From Hippopus hippopus (Eukaryota; Mollusca; Bivalvia; Cardiida; Cardiidae): a stretch of 64,000 bases of DNA. Under the pieces are notes generated by a model that had not been told where the DNA came from, did not search any database, and saw only the letters and a list, made by a program, of their open reading frames with translations. Below, piece after piece: positions 1-12,337 of this stretch; the first letter of the stretch is position 1, and every line of letters starts with the position of its first letter. A program made the translations under genes and the position numbers. The stretch lies in the NCBI GenBank assembly GCA_946811185.2, contig OX328109.1, forward strand, positions 3,906,001 to 3,970,000. Direction: 5' to 3'.

Positions 1-300
1 TGTTTTCAAAAAGCTTCTATCTCAGGGTCGTTTAAACACTAGATTGTTTGGTAAAGGTTTCACTCTATATCACAATAACCTCAGTTTTCACAACCTGAAG
101 GAAATAGCCTATCAAAAACCTTGTGGGAAAAGGAGGAAATGCTGGTAACCAGCATTTTCTCCTTTTCCGAAAATGTTCTCTACACTTTCAATGACAATTA
201 CCATCGTTTCAGTAACATTTGATTTGTTGTCTTTACAGTCTTTCACTTTGGACAAATCTAAAATTGTGCAGTTTGGTAAAGAGGAAATAACTTAGTGAAA
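1..300 (+). repeat. REP-A: end of a reverse copy, then a decayed forward copy
   Basis: Positions 1-60 are the last part of a copy cut by the window edge (TTTGGTAAAGG end). Positions ~60-295 keep the palindrome core near 120-175 but have lost clean termini. Confidence 0.6.
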
Positions 301-569
301 ATTTTGTAGGAAAAAGAAGCATGTTCTCCTTTTCTCATAAGGTTTTCAACATTTCACAGATAATTACCATCACTTCAGCTACATTTCCATTGTCATCTAC
401 ACACCTGTCTAAATTAAGAACAGTTCCCAGAGACAATTTAAATGTGGCAGAAAAGAAGAAGTTGTCTTTAAAAGGGTAGAAAACAGTACAAAGAAAGGAG
501 AAAATGCTTCTTACCAACTTACCAACGTTTTTTTCCTTTTTTCCAGAATTTTTTTGTCATTTTCTTAAC

Positions 570-1150
570 CCTTTCCTATAAACATTCCTGAGTTTTGATG
601 ATCTTGGTGAAGAAAGCTTTTGAAAACATAGTGGAAAAACAAGATAATGCTGATACCCTGCATTTTCTCCTTTTCTCAAAATGTTTTCCACCCAATTAGA
701 TACAAATTTTCTACCCTTTTAGATACAAATTCAGTCTTTGAGTCGAATTTATTTTATTGTCTGCCAATGCTTCTAATTTGGACAAATATAAAATTTTGTC
801 ATTTGGTAAAGAGTTAAGGGTCGTTAAAACATTATTTGGCAAAGGGTTTATTCTTATATTGTTATCGAAAAAGAAAATGAAATTACAAAATAAATTGTAA
901 GATTATTTCCTTTAACCCACTTACCCTACAAACTCCAAGTTTTAACGCACCCTAGAAGGAGACTTTTTAAAACATTGTAGAAAAAGAAGAAAATACTGGT
1001 AATCAACATTTCCTTCTTTTCTAAAAATGTTTTCTACTCTTCCACAAATAAATATCAAATTTTTAGTCACATTTATTTTGTCCTTGGCAAATGCTTTCAA
1101 TTTGGACAAAGTCTAAAGTTTTGTGATTTGGTAAATAGTTTAAATAAATA
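570..1150 (+). repeat. REP-A: two decayed forward copies
   Basis: Copies at ~570-826 and ~913-1143; the central hairpin arms are diverged, suggesting older insertions than the near-perfect copies elsewhere. Confidence 0.55.
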
Positions 1151-1355
1151 ATACTTTACAAAACTCACCTGCAGAGTACTTTCCAAATCTTGACACCATT
1201 TTCTGTCTTTTCTGTCTTTACTTCATACCTGAAAAGTATGCCATTCATGAAATAAATACATTTTTGCATATACATGTACATGTAAATATGTACATAAATA
1301 GTCTACTTGTAAGTCGTTAATAACAAAGAAAATTGCAGGCGCTATTTCTCTATCA

Positions 1356-1827
1356 ACCCTTTCCCACACAATCACAAGTTTTAATGACCCTGAGAAAGAA
1401 GGCTTTTGAAAACATTGTGGGAAAAGGAGAAAATGCTGGTCACCAGCATTTTCTCCTTATCCCATGATGTTTTCTATTCTTCCAAAAACAAATTTCAATT
1501 TTGAGTCATGTTCATTTTGTTGTCCACAAATACTTTGAAAGTTTGAATCTTCACGCATCTAAAATTTTGTTGTTTGGTAAAGAGTTAACCCTTTACCACA
1601 CAGTCCCAAGTTTTGATGACCCTGAGAAAAAAAGGTTTTTGAAAACATTGTGGGAAAAGGAGAAAATGCCGGTTACCAGCATTTCTCCTTTGCCCATAAC
1701 TTTTTCTATCCTTCCAATACAATATTAAATTTCAATTTTGAGTCATGTGTTCATTTTCTTGTCTGCATATGCTTTGAAAGTTTGAATTTCGACATGTCTA
1801 AAAATTTTTTTGTTTGGGAAAGAGTTA
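1356..1827 (+). repeat. REP-A: two forward copies sharing a TTAA
   Basis: The first copy ends GGTAAAGAGTTAA near 1588 and the second starts at the same TTAA, so one inserted at the edge of the other. Confidence 0.75.
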
Positions 1828-1829
1828 TT

Positions 1830-2055
1830 TAAAACTCTATACCACACTACAAAATTTTGGACTAGCCCACAATGAAAGCATTTACAGACTAGAAAATAAA
1901 TGTACATCAAAAATTGGAATTTTTCTTTGAATGGGTAGAAAAACATTGTGGGAAAAGGAGAAAATGCTGGTTACAAGCATTTTCTCCTTTTCCAACAATG
2001 TTTTCAAAGGCTTTCTTTCTTAGGGTTGTTAAAAGTCTTGTGTTGTAAAGAGTTA
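1830..2055 (-). repeat. REP-A reverse copy
   Basis: Core hairpin near 1945-2000; the right terminus is degraded to GTTGTAAAGAGTTA. Confidence 0.65.
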
Positions 2056-2410
2056 GGCATTATCTCCCTTTGACTATATTTTACCTGTATTTTCTCATGG
2101 CTTTTCCAAGATGACAAAATTTCAGGCCAGAAAACAACAAATGAAATTGGACTCAAACAATGGGATTTGTCTCTTAAAAGGTTAGAAAACTGTGTGGGAA
2201 AAAGGCAAAATTTTTATTCGTAGCATTTTCTTTTTATTCCCAAGATCTTTTTAATTTTGATCAGTCTAAAAATTTGTCGTCTTGTGAAGACTGGAGGTAC
2301 AAATTTCATCTTATTGTACAGGTTTTCCCAGTTTCAAATGCAGTCTACCTTACCTTAACTGCTAGTGAAATATGGTGTCTTTATAGTTAACTAATGCTTT
2401 TGGTCACTCG

Positions 2411-2732
2411 AGCCGAGCCCCAGTAGCTCAGTCGATAGCGTGCAGGACTTGAGAACAGGGGGTCATGGGTTCAATCCCTGGCTCTGCCAATTTCTTCTCA
2501 AGGACTGATGATAGTCATTGTAACAGGATTCATTCCTCTCCCACCACTGACCATCGTTCTGACGATGGTTATGTGGGAAAGCAGCCAGTGGCTTGGAAAG
2601 AATATTGTGAGGAGTATTCGTAAATTGAAGAGACCCCAGGAAAGCATAGGTAGGTGCACTGGCCGCCACGATATATCTGCAATAATGTTGAAAAAGGCAT
2701 TAATCACCATACAATCAATTAATCAATCAATT
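2411..2732 (+). repeat. SINE1, tRNA-derived, near full length
   Basis: Head with A-box-like TAGCTCAGTCGATAG (2427) and B-box GGTTCAATCC (2468); body through the AGCAGCCAGTGGCTTGG segment; tail of AATC repeats ending ~2732. It is the best-preserved member in the window and defines the family for the other copies. Confidence 0.82.
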
Positions 2733-2784
2733 TGATCACTTGGTAACTTATAGTATGTGGAGGGCAATTAACTCAAGATGCAAA

Positions 2785-3473
2785 ACATTTTACCAAATGC
2801 CAAAATTTCAGTCTTGTCCAAATTAAAAGCATTTGCAGAAAACAATTCTGATATGTCTCAAATGATGGGGTTTCATCTGTAAAAGGGTAAAAACCATTGT
2901 GGGAAAATGAGAAAATGCTGGTTACTACAGAAAGAAATTTACAGAGCTGGGGATTCAAACCAGCCACCCAGGGCTTCCAGCCGTGTGTGTTACAGACTGA
3001 GCTTTTTGGCTCAGTCTGCTGAGTTTGATTGGTTCCTTAACGCTTTACGAATCAGGCCTAACAAAAAAATATCTCTGTTTAGGGTTTCAGTCCAAGATAT
3101 TGTAGGTAGGGTAGGTAAGGATTTTTTTTTTCCCAAAAACTTTTTACATGGAACATGTAATGAAATCACACCCGAAACCTGATTTTTTTTTCAATCATAG
3201 CAAAAAAAGCATTTTCTAGGTAGGGTAGGGAAACCTTAAACGCAGATATTTTTTTTTAGGCCTCAACAAAATTTTAGACCTATCCAAATTGAAAGCATTT
3301 GCAGGCGACAAGATAAATGTGACTCAGAAATAGAAATTTTTTCGGGGTAAGGGTAGAAATCGAAAACATTGTGGAAAAAAGTGAAAATGCTGGAAACCAC
3401 AATGTTTTCCACAATGCTTTCAAAAGCTTTATACTTAGGGTCGTTAACTCTGCATTGTGTGGTAAAGGGTTAA
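2785..3473 (-). repeat. REP-A: truncated reverse copy and a second reverse copy
   Basis: The first (2785-2930) breaks off at its palindrome centre; unrelated sequence with GGTAGGGTAGG and poly-T runs fills 2935-3260; the second copy spans ~3262-3473. Confidence 0.6.
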
Positions 3474-3489
3474 AGCACTGAATTAATAA

Positions 3490-3712
3490 TTAACCCTTTA
3501 CCACACAATCCCGACTTTTAATGACCCTGAGACAGAAGCCTTTTGAAAACATTGTAGGAAAAGGAGAAAATGCTGGTAACCAGCATTTTCTCCTTTTCCT
3601 ACAATGTTTTCTACCCTTCCCAAAACAAATTTTCATTTCCGAGTCTCATTTGTCATCTGCAAATGCCCTCAATTTGGACCAGACTAAAATTTTGCCGTTT
3701 GGTAAAGAGTTA
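3490..3712 (+). repeat. REP-A forward copy, well preserved
   Basis: TTAACCCTTTACCACACAAT at the left end; a clean GGAAAAGGAGAAAATGCTGG hairpin; right end GGTAAAGAGTTA. Confidence 0.85.
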
Positions 3713-3715
3713 CTA

Positions 3716-3848
3716 TTTCAAGGTTGTTTCCGTAAGAACATGTAACAAAGTAGCATACAGCATAGATCTAAAATCAAACAGCACAATCTGTGCAGTCTGA
3801 TCTTGATCTACACTGTCTGAAAAAAAACTGAAGTCTGTTCCAGAGCTT
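3716..3848. repeat. REP-C copy
   Basis: Holds the hairpin pair AGATCTAAAATCA / TCTGATCTTGATCTACACTG around a GCACAATCTGTGCAG centre. It lies between two REP-A copies. Confidence 0.6.
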
Positions 3849-4073
3849 TAACCCTTTACCAGACAACAAAATTTTAGCATTGTCCAAACTGAAAGCACTT
3901 GCAGATGATAATTTCAATGTGGCTTAAATGGTGCAATCTTTCTGTGATAGAGTAGAAAACATTGTGGGAAAAGGAGAAAATGCTGGTTACCAGCATTTTC
4001 TACTTTTCCCACAATGTTTCAAAAGCTTTCCTTCTCAGGGTGGTTAAAACTCCGGATTGTGTGGTGTAGGGTT
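3848..4073 (-). repeat. REP-A reverse copy
   Basis: TTAA on the left; the palindrome centre is at ~3985-4000. A CCCTTTACC terminus occurs at the left, so both ends here resemble the left end type. Confidence 0.75.
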
Positions 4074-4342
4074 AGGGAATAATCACTGTGGAATTCTCCA
4101 TAGTTTCATCTTTAACATCTAATTGAAGTAATTGGCAGTGATTTTGATCATTTCCTTTATTTGTTTTTCTGTCAGTTCTCTTGCCAAAAGTATTAAACAT
4201 GCAGTCTAAGTTAATTTGCTGCATTTAATTACCCAGAAAAAAATGCATCTATCCTTTATTTACATTTTGTTACATTTTACAGGAAGGTACAGAGACCCCA
4301 GAGTGAGACACAAGAACAGTATTAGCCCTCTATTATCATTAA

Positions 4343-6545
4343 ACCTTTTAACACACAATATGAGTTTGAACAATCCTGAAAAAGAAGGCTTTTGAAAACA
4401 TTGTTGGAAAAGATGAAAATGCTGGTAAACAATGTTTTCTATCCTATCTATGACATTTCTGCCATTCAAGTCATGTTAAGTTTGTCTTTTACAAATCAAC
4501 AAGAGTCTAAGAATTTGTTGTTTGTTAAAGAACCAAAGAATTCCAAAATTAAACGCCACTATGAGAAAAGGCTTTAGAAACCACTTCCAACGTTTTCTAC
4601 TCTTTCAGACTTTCAAGGACAAATCCTTTCATTTAGGCAGTTGACGATAATTTTGAAGCGATTTAAACAAAATGCAGTTCAATTTATTAAACCGGATACA
4701 GTCTTCGAGTTGCCAAAAAGATTTATCAACAGGCTGCTTCAAGTATCGTTCAAACACTATTTTCGTATCCCTCCCGCGTGCAAAAATATCGTTGTTGTTG
4801 TTGGAGTATGGTTGTTGTTGTTGATGTTGTTGGTGTCAAATCACCTGGAGAAGTACTTCCGGGTCGTATGGTGCTAAAGTAGTTCTTAAAAAAAAAATGA
4901 AACCTTTTTTTGATAGTGCATGCTTCAATGCAGGATTGCTTTTCTCACATTATTTTCACCTGATGTTTTGAAATAGGGTATTTTGTGCTGAATGAGCTAA
5001 AATCCATCTTTCTTTTCAGGACTATTTCTTGTGTGTGGATGCTGGAAATTGTGAAGTAGATGTGGTTACGGGCCTTGTGATGGTTAGGAAAAAGACATGG
5101 TACACGCGTTTGACCTAATTTTGTGAAAAATCCAATCGGTCATGATGGATGTATTTGTTGGAAATTCAAGGGATTAGTGAAGTTTCTGAAACATTTGGAG
5201 CATGTTATTCGTGAACGAATGTCGTGGAACATGTGACAATGTGTGGAATTAGCGGAATTTACATTGAATTATATAGGAGTCTATTTGAGTGATTTAACAC
5301 CTGTTGATGTGTGAGTCCGGTTGTTATTGTTGTTGTTGTTTTGTACCGGTTGTTGTTGTTGTTGTTGTTTGCTGGGCTGATATCTGGCCCTTCGTGTAAA
5401 TCTTGCATAGTGAAGAATTCTAAGCTATTCATTCTAAGCCCGAAAATTAAATAAAATGAATATTTTTAATCTGTAAAAAAGAGCTTAAAAAGTGTAAATT
5501 TGAGGCCCGGCGTTTTAGTCAGATGACTTTCAAAAAATGAATAAATAAAATTTAGCTCAAGTCTATAAATTGTAGATTGCAATTCGAATATCAGCCTTAG
5601 ACCTACCAGCCTTAGACCTACCAGCAAATTTTACCCCACTCTGACCTTAGATCCTTATTGACCACATTCAGTGCTGCCATTTGTATGCCTATTCTTAGTA
5701 AGTATGAACGTGAAAAACTGAAGAAAAGGGATGTAGGCAACCCGTTAATCGTCGGACAGAAAATTTAAAAAAAGAAAAGTTAAACGGGGGGGGGGGTTGT
5801 CTTTGAGAGGTGTCGAAAGTCTATGAAAAATGTGCCATTCCCATTTGACAAGCTGAAATCAAGGGACGCATAGGGTGTTCCAATGATAACATCAAGGTAA
5901 CTGTATGCCCTTTAATCTTGAGTTAGGGTCTATGGGTTCAAGAACTTGCCCTAGCAGAGTATTTAAATGGGCTGAGGGAATCGAGGGTGAAAAACCTTCC
6001 TACAAAAATCGGAGAGCAAATGCATCTCATGATAAGAATTTTCGCTTGTCGTGTTCCTTTTACTTTATGCCACTCTCTGTTTCTGTAAATCGAAGACATT
6101 TTACAGAACGCGAGTCCAATCTTGGATCCGTTCAGAATTATGGGCATAGGCATTTAGGGTGATTTTTTTTTTTTAATCAAAATAGGCAGGACTTTGAAAC
6201 ACCAATATTTTTGGGTTTTTGGAGACTATCGTCGGCTGTAAATGTCCATTGAATTCATTACGTAGCCCAAGGTAACGGACAAGATTTTTTTCCCCCAAAA
6301 TATGTAAGTAACAAACATTAACACAAATTACCGTCAAAGGAGGAAAGGGAAAAGGTCTGATATTTATGTGTGTGCGTGTGTAAGGGGGGGGGGGGATTGC
6401 GAGAAACGGAACAAGTGCTTAGATAAGAAATTCATCCTTCTCTCACAATATTTTCAAAAGCTACATAAGCGAAAACATATTAGCGATGAAATGTATTAAA
6501 ATCTGATCGCACTACTTAAATATCGTTTTACATGCGACAATATTT
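4343..6545. other. Decayed REP-A, TTG repeats and anonymous AT-rich DNA
   Basis: REP-A remnant at 4343-4530; TTG trinucleotide runs at 4788-4842 and 5320-5372; G runs at 5787-5796 and 6385-6395. Open frames of 60-85 codons occur here (for example 5905-6162) but show no domain, no codon pattern and no splice partners. I see no gene. Confidence 0.5.
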
Positions 6546-6557
6546 TACACGTGCCCA

Positions 6558-6970
6558 TTAACTCTTTACCAAACGACAAAATTTTAGACTGGTCCAAATT
6601 GAAAGCACTTGCAGATGACAAAATAAACGTAACTCAAAAATTGAAATTTGTTTCCAGCAGGGTAGAAAACTTGTGGGAAAAGGAGAAAATGCTGGTTACC
6701 AGTATTTTCTCCTTTTCCCACAATGTTTTCAAAAGGCTTCTATCTCAGGGTCGTAGAAACCAGGGATTGTTTGGGAAAGGGTTAATTAAGTTGACAGCAC
6801 TTGAAGACCAGAAATTAAATGTGGCTCAAATGATGGACAATGACATTGGTCAATTGATGGACAATGACATTGGTTGGGGAAAAACAGTGTGGAAAAGAAA
6901 GAAAATGCTGCTTCGCATTTTCTCACGTTTCCACTCTGTTTTCGGAAGCCTTTCTCTCCAGGGTCGTTAA
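6558..6970 (-). repeat. REP-A: intact reverse copy plus a decayed one
   Basis: TTAA at 6558 and 6782 bound the intact copy. The second (6783-6970) contains a short internal tandem duplication of TTGATGGACAATGACATTGG near 6831-6876. Confidence 0.75.
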
Positions 6971-6999
6971 ACAGGTCATCATTTGATTCAGGTGTAACT

Positions 7000-7215
7000 C
7001 TTTGGCTGCTAAGCCCGACTCAATGACCTTCTGCAGACAGCGTAGATCAACATCAGACTGCACAGAACTTGCTGTCTGATCTTGAATCTACACTGTCCTA
7101 CAAGGAGATATTTTTATATCACTTTTCCTAAAAAATACCTTTGAAATAGCAGCATTTGAGTATTTAATACGGGCTTGAAAGATTCATTTCAGCAGGATAG
7201 GGTTTTAAAAGTCAC
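7000..7215. repeat. REP-C copy
   Basis: Hairpin AGATCAACATCAGACTGCAC / TGTCTGATCTTGAATCTACA at 7045-7100, between a TTTGGCTGCTAAGC left part and a CAGGATAGGG right part, both repeated in the copy at 57390. Confidence 0.65.
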
Positions 7216-7320
7216 TAACCTTGGTAACTAGCCACACGTATTGTCGGCTGAGCTGTCGTTGCTTTGCAGTGAAGGATACTGACTGATTCAAGTTATTGGG
7301 GTTATTTTCAAAAGAGTAAA

Positions 7321-7572
7321 TGAGCCATACTCTGTGATAAGGGGGGGCTTAATACATGGGGGGGGGGGGGGAGGTTCGACTCATGTCAGCCCGTGCAATC
7401 TGCGCAGGCTGACATGGGCCGAATCTTTTTATATTTGTAAATTTTCTGAATGTCCAAGGACCAGTCCATCTCATGATCCAGTCGGTTTTAGGACAAAATA
7501 AATTTTACGGATCCATATTTATGTGATGACTTGCTTGGTATGAGCCCTTTTTTGCCAGAGCATGACTCATTT
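7321..7572 (+). repeat. REP-B copy with G run
   Basis: From GAGCCATACTCTG to CCAGAGCATGACTC; core GCAATCTGCGCAGGCTGACA. A run of 12 G at 7361-7372 is inserted in the left arm. Confidence 0.75.
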
Positions 7573-7599
7573 ACGGGTGGTTTACACCGGGTGAAAGGT

Positions 7600-7775
7600 T
7601 AACCATCTGGGCACCAAATAAACCCAATAGACATCTTAAACTTAGAAATGAGACCCAAATAAATGCAATAGCAAGGTCGAACTTGTCTGAATATCTCGAC
7701 AAAGCGGACAGTGTGGATCAAAGATCAGACTGCACGTTTTGTGCAGTCTGATCTTGATCTACACTGTCCGCAAAA
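7600..7775. repeat. REP-C copy
   Basis: The hairpin CAGACTGCACGTTTTGTGCA lies at 7726-7745 flanked by GATCAAAGATCAG and CTGATCTTGATCTACACTG. Confidence 0.7.
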
Positions 7776-8039
7776 ACAACTACTACTAGTAGTATTGCAA
7801 TTCTTTTCAAAAGATTTACGGGTGGTTTTGAGTGGAGGGTTGAGTTTATTCATTCCAGATGTTCCATCTTGTACAAATTTGACCCTTGACCGTAGAGTTG
7901 CTAAATAACGCGCTCCAGGTGGGATTTGGGAGGAAACTAAATTGTCTGTTTATATACTGACTCTTTGTGATTACCTAGCAAGTGTACTCACAAAAAGGCC
8001 CTTTTTCATAAACAAACTGCAAATAATCTTGGACATTCA

Positions 8040-8166
8040 CCTCTGTCTGTCTGTCTGCCTGTCCGTCCACCTTTTCGTCCGTCCGTCTGTCTGGCTTGCT
8101 GTATCTCTGTTTTTGTTTCTCTGTCTCTGTCGCTCTCCAATCTCTCTCTCTCTCCCCCTCTCTCTT

Positions 8167-8200
<34 letters not shown>

Positions 8201-8565
8201 TTTGCTCTCTCTCTCAGTCTGTCTGTCTCTCATTCTCAGTCTCTCTTTCTCTCTCTCCCCTCTCTCTCTCTTCCCTCTCTCTCTCCGCTCTCTCCCTCTC
8301 TCTCCGTCTCTCCGCTCTCTCTTTCTGTCTGTCTGTCTCGGCTACCTCTTTCCGCTCTCTCTCTCTCTCTCTCTCCCCCCTCTCCTTTTTTTTTTTTTTT
8401 TTTTTTCTTTCTCTGCTCTCTCCGTTTCTATCTTTCTATCTCCCTCCCTCTATTCGTCTTCTTCCCTCCCCCCTCTCTCTCTCTCTCTATTCTGCTCTGC
8501 TCTGCTCTGCTCTGCTCTGCTCTACTCTGCTCTGCTCTGCTCTTCTCTTCTCTCTCAATAATCGA
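8040..8565 (+). repeat. Long pyrimidine tract (CT/TC, TCTG, TCTGC repeats)
   Basis: Over 500 bases are almost pure pyrimidine on the plus strand: CTGT-type repeats at 8041-8100, CT dinucleotides at 8145-8385, a T run at 8388-8406 and a TCTGC pentamer array at ~8489-8545. Open frames across it (up to 216 codons of Leu/Ser) are artefacts. Confidence 0.95.
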
Positions 8566-8789
8566 GAAGAAATGATTAACCTAACTATATGACAACAACC
8601 ATGCCCTAAGCTGGCTCAGCATATTTGCGTCACCTGTAACCAAAATCTGTCTCGGATATTTCTATGTATCTTACAGGAATGTAACTGCTGTTTATATACA
8701 ACACAGATGATTGTTTGTTCTCCATTTCAGCCCTTCACTATTGATCATATTTATATGAATAGTCAGCAGGACTATAAGGTAAACAAAGT

Positions 8790-9060
8790 GAGCCATGCTC
8801 CGGGAAAGTGGGGCTTAATGCATCTCCATGATGCAATTATACCAAGCACATCATCATAATTATAATAAAGGATCCATAGAATTCATTTAGTCCAAGATAA
8901 TGACTGAATCTACAGGACGAGCTGTTCCTTAGACATGCAGAAAATTTACAAAGAGCAAAAAGTATCGACCCATGTCAGCCTGCGCGGACTGCGAAGGCTG
9001 ACATGGGTCGATATTTTTTTGCCAATGCCATAAGCCCCCCTTTTACAGAGCCTGGCTCAA
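8790..9060 (+). repeat. REP-B copy
   Basis: GAGCCATGCTCCGG to CAGAGCCTGGCTCAA; the core is GTCAGCCTGCGCGGACTGCG (8974). A REP-A copy follows 10 bp later. Confidence 0.82.
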
Positions 9061-9069
9061 ATGTAACTG

Positions 9070-9297
9070 TAACACTTTACCAGACGACAAAATTTTAGAC
9101 TTGTCCAAATTGAAAGCATTTGCAGACGATATACTAAATGTTACTCAAAACATGAAATTTATCTTTCAAAGAGTAGAAAACATTAAGCGAAAAGAAGAAA
9201 ATACTTATTACAAGCATTTTCTTTTTTACCCACACTGTTTTCAAAAGTCTTCTTTCTCAGGGTCGTTAAAGGTCGGGATTGTTTGGTAAAGGGTTAA
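9070..9297 (-). repeat. REP-A reverse copy
   Basis: Starts at AACACTTTACC with TTAA at 9294-9297 on the right; the hairpin is diverged (AAGCGAAAAGAAG). Confidence 0.75.
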
Positions 9298-9349
9298 ATC
9301 TTTACAAAACGACAAAATTTTAGACTTGATTGAAAGTATTTGTAGATAA

Positions 9350-9510
9350 TGATGGTCATGTGGGAAAGCAGCCAGTTACGGGCCTGGGAAGAAAGTAGAC
9401 TGAGAACTACATACTGTTCAAAGAAACTCCAGGAAAGAACTGATAAGTAACGTTGGCCGACGCGATACTCGTATAACTGAAATACATGTAATGTTGGAAA
9501 CGGTGTTAAC
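9350..9510 (+). repeat. SINE1 fragment, body and 3' part
   Basis: ATGTGGGAAAGCAGCCAGT and, further on, AACTCCAGGAAAG and GTTGGAAACGGTGTTAA match the SINE1 body in order; the tRNA-like head is missing. Confidence 0.6.
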
Positions 9511-9559
9511 ACTGTCCGATACGGTGAGACATTTCCAGTGGAAGAAACTCTGAAATCCA

Positions 9560-10415
9560 AATATTTAGGATTTTAATTTTGGAAGTGTCAAAAGTGCACA
9601 CAATTAATTTATTTATCCTCGATATTGATACGAAGAAGCCAAACACAGCTTTGCTAACTGTCATAAACTTCAAGATTGCCAAACGGGGCTTAAATCGTAT
9701 TAGCCGACAGTAAAAATCAAGAGCACACAGCAAAAACCGGCATTCTGATCTTGTCGAAACTGTTCGACAACCTTAAAATTCCATGATTTTACTCTTTTTT
9801 TTTTTTTGTCAATTTACTAAATCAAAATCCAATAAGCACGTAAGTGTTAAGAAAATCTTCAACGTTATGAGAACAAAGCAAATAAAATAAACAAACATTA
9901 CCTGCCTCCGTATCAAACACCAATATAATACTCGATATTCCGAATACACAGTATTGATAGTACAGCACGCGCTGACTCATAGCACAACAGAAATTAACAT
10001 ATTATCGACCCTTCATTAATAAAACATAATCAATGCGCATGATCCAGGGATTTTCCAAACTCATGTATTTTGATTGGCTGATGATGAAAGCTCATTAGCA
10101 TAAATGTCTTGGAACAATAGAAAGCATGGTACATTGTTTTCTCTCCATACTCAGGTGTGATTTTTTTCTCATTAGCGAAAGTAATTTACGCCCAAATTCC
10201 TATAAGTTCGCGCATATTTTTATCGTTTGATCTAGTTTTGCATCCCTAAAATCGATATGACATGAGAAAATTAGGAGATATGCGGTTTAGGAAAATCAAT
10301 CATTCCCGATTCGTATTTCTAGATATGTCCCAAAGCGTAACATGTAAAATTTAACTTTCTGAGAATGGTAGTATTTGCAACATTAAACCTTACCCTTAAT
10401 AAGTAAGTTAATGGA
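9560..10415. other. Anonymous AT-rich stretch, no gene seen
   Basis: No repeat of the window's families, no domain-bearing frame and no exon with consistent splice sites. A CCAAT-type GATTGGCTGAT occurs at 10071; on its own this is not evidence for a promoter. Confidence 0.4.
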
Positions 10416-10416
10416 A

Positions 10417-10500
10417 TTGATTGATTGATTGAATGGTGTTTTACGCCGCTTTCAACATCATTTCAGTCATATCACGGCGACAGCTCAAATATTCATGTCT
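10417..10500 (-). repeat. SINE2 3' fragment
   Basis: ATTGATTGATTGAATGGTG then CGCCGCTTTCAACATCATTT, the tail end of the element seen whole at 61275-61474. About 80 bp remain. Confidence 0.65.
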
Positions 10501-10504
10501 AAGT

Positions 10505-10685
10505 TAAATGAAACTCTAATATCGATAGTAAAACCGAAAAAATGCTATCTCAAACTTTTTTTTTTGAGAAATATCTCTTTATCGGACAGTGTAGATCCAA
10601 GATCAGACTGCACGTTCTGTGCAGTCTGATCTTGATCTGCCTTGTCCGCAAAAGTTCAATGAGTCGCGCTGAGCAGTCAAAGGGT
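10505..10685. repeat. REP-C copy
   Basis: A good hairpin around CTGCACGTTCTGTGCAGTC at 10606; the left part shares ACTCTAATATCGATA-type sequence with the copy at 11640. Confidence 0.7.
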
Positions 10686-11024
10686 TGAAAAAGATAAAGA
10701 GTTTGTTTTACTGTTACAAATTATTTTGCAGATCATTAAACATAATTTATTCACGGTTGGTTTCTTATCTAGTTTTAACATATTTTATTCATCAGTGTGA
10801 GATACAATTTTTCAAAAATAAAAGAAAAATAGGCAAATATACTGAAGAAAAAGGTAAGAATGGAAGTTTAGGCTTATAAAGTTCTCCAAATTTAGGATAA
10901 CGGTTATTTCATGATCATATCGTCACTAATTACAGAAACTATATAAGTTATAGGCCTATATGTAAACAAAATAGAAAATTGCTTTGGTTTTCTTAAAAAA
11001 AAAAAATTGGAAATATGCATGCAT

Positions 11025-11257
11025 CTCTTTACCCATCACCGTACAATCCCGACTTTTAACGACCCTGGGAAAGAAGCCTTTTGAAAACATTGTAGAAAAA
11101 GGAAAAAATGCTGGTAAGCAGCATTTTCTTCTTTTCTCGCAATGTTTTCTATCCTATCAAGGGAAAAAAAGTGTCATTTGAATCATCTTTCATTTGTCGT
11201 CTGCAAATGCTTTCAACTTGGACAAATCTGATAATTTCTCGTTTGGTAAAGAGTTAA
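11025..11257 (+). repeat. REP-A forward copy
   Basis: The left end is altered (CTCTTTACCCATCACC); the right end is GGTAAAGAGTTAA at 11257. The intervening 10690-11020 holds nothing recognisable. Confidence 0.75.
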
Positions 11258-11639
11258 GGTTCAGAACTCCTATAATTAGTATATCTGAACAAGAAATATC
11301 TTTTTAAAAAAAGATATACAGCGTAAATTTGTCTGCAAAGAGACAGGCCCTTAAAAAAGACATGTCTACATTTTTTACCAATCACAAAATTTCTATTTAT
11401 TGATTTTTTTATCAGTACCAAAAGGTAGGTCAAAAGCCAACACATTCAGCTATGTTGTAAAAATCTAAACCGTATCAATGTAGATGCAAGACCATACTAC
11501 ACTAAATGCGCAGCCTAGACCTTGATATACACTGTTCGAAAAAAGGCGTATTGAGTCATCAAAAGCCGTTCAAAACGAAAACCTATGTGTATACTGCCAA
11601 AGGAAAATTCAGAAACCTGTAGCGGCTGTTAAACCTTAA

Positions 11640-11835
11640 CCTACTAAATAACTAAAATAAAATTTTCAATTCGATACTAAAAACCCAAAAATTGCTATTT
11701 CAAAGGTATGTTTTGGGCAATAATATCTCCTCATCGGACAGTGTAGATCCAAGATCAGACTGCACGTACTGTGCAGTCTGATCTTGATCTACGCTGTCCG
11801 CAAAAGGTCAGTGAGTCGCGCTTAGCAGCCTAAAA
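11640..11835. repeat. REP-C copy
   Basis: GACAGTGTAGATCCAAGATC (11738) and its inverted partner meet at GCACGTACTGTGC. Confidence 0.72.
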
Positions 11836-12109
11836 GTGAAGGATTCGTTACATGCTCAATCGCCTATTGAAATGTATCTTTCCGGCTAATTGAATAAATA
11901 CCGGTCAATCTTATTTCCGGAAGAGTGGCCAGCCGTGCATCTAGTCTATACCACATGTGCCTACTCGATCCTTTATGGGTACTCCCAATCCTTTATGGCT
12001 AACGCCTGCAGATGACTTGGGAAAACATAGTGGCAAGTGGGAAAATTGACCGAAACGAGTAATTTCTGCTTTTGTCCCGATGTTTTCACATTTATTTATG
12101 GATAAAACA

Positions 12110-12337
12110 TTAACCCTTTACCATACAATCCCGCGTTTTAACAATCCCGTGGAGGAAGCCTGTTGAAAACATGGTGGAGAAAATGAGAAAATGCTAGTTA
12201 CCAGCATTTTCTCCTTTTCCCACAATGTTTTACAACCTTTTCAAAGACAAATCCAATCATTTGAGGAACATTTAATTTGTCGTCTGCAAATCGTTCAATT
12301 TGGAACAGTCTAAAATTTTGCGTCTGGTAAAGAGTTT
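12110..12337 (+). repeat. REP-A forward copy
   Basis: TTAACCCTTTACCATACAAT on the left. The stretch 12340-12820 that follows contains no gene I can support. Confidence 0.78.

Noticed and set aside
2411..2490. tRNA gene (A and B boxes present)
   Set aside because: Poor cloverleaf, and the sequence continues into a SINE body repeated elsewhere in the window.
7942..8592. 216-codon frame rich in Leu and Ser
   Set aside because: Translation of a simple pyrimidine repeat.
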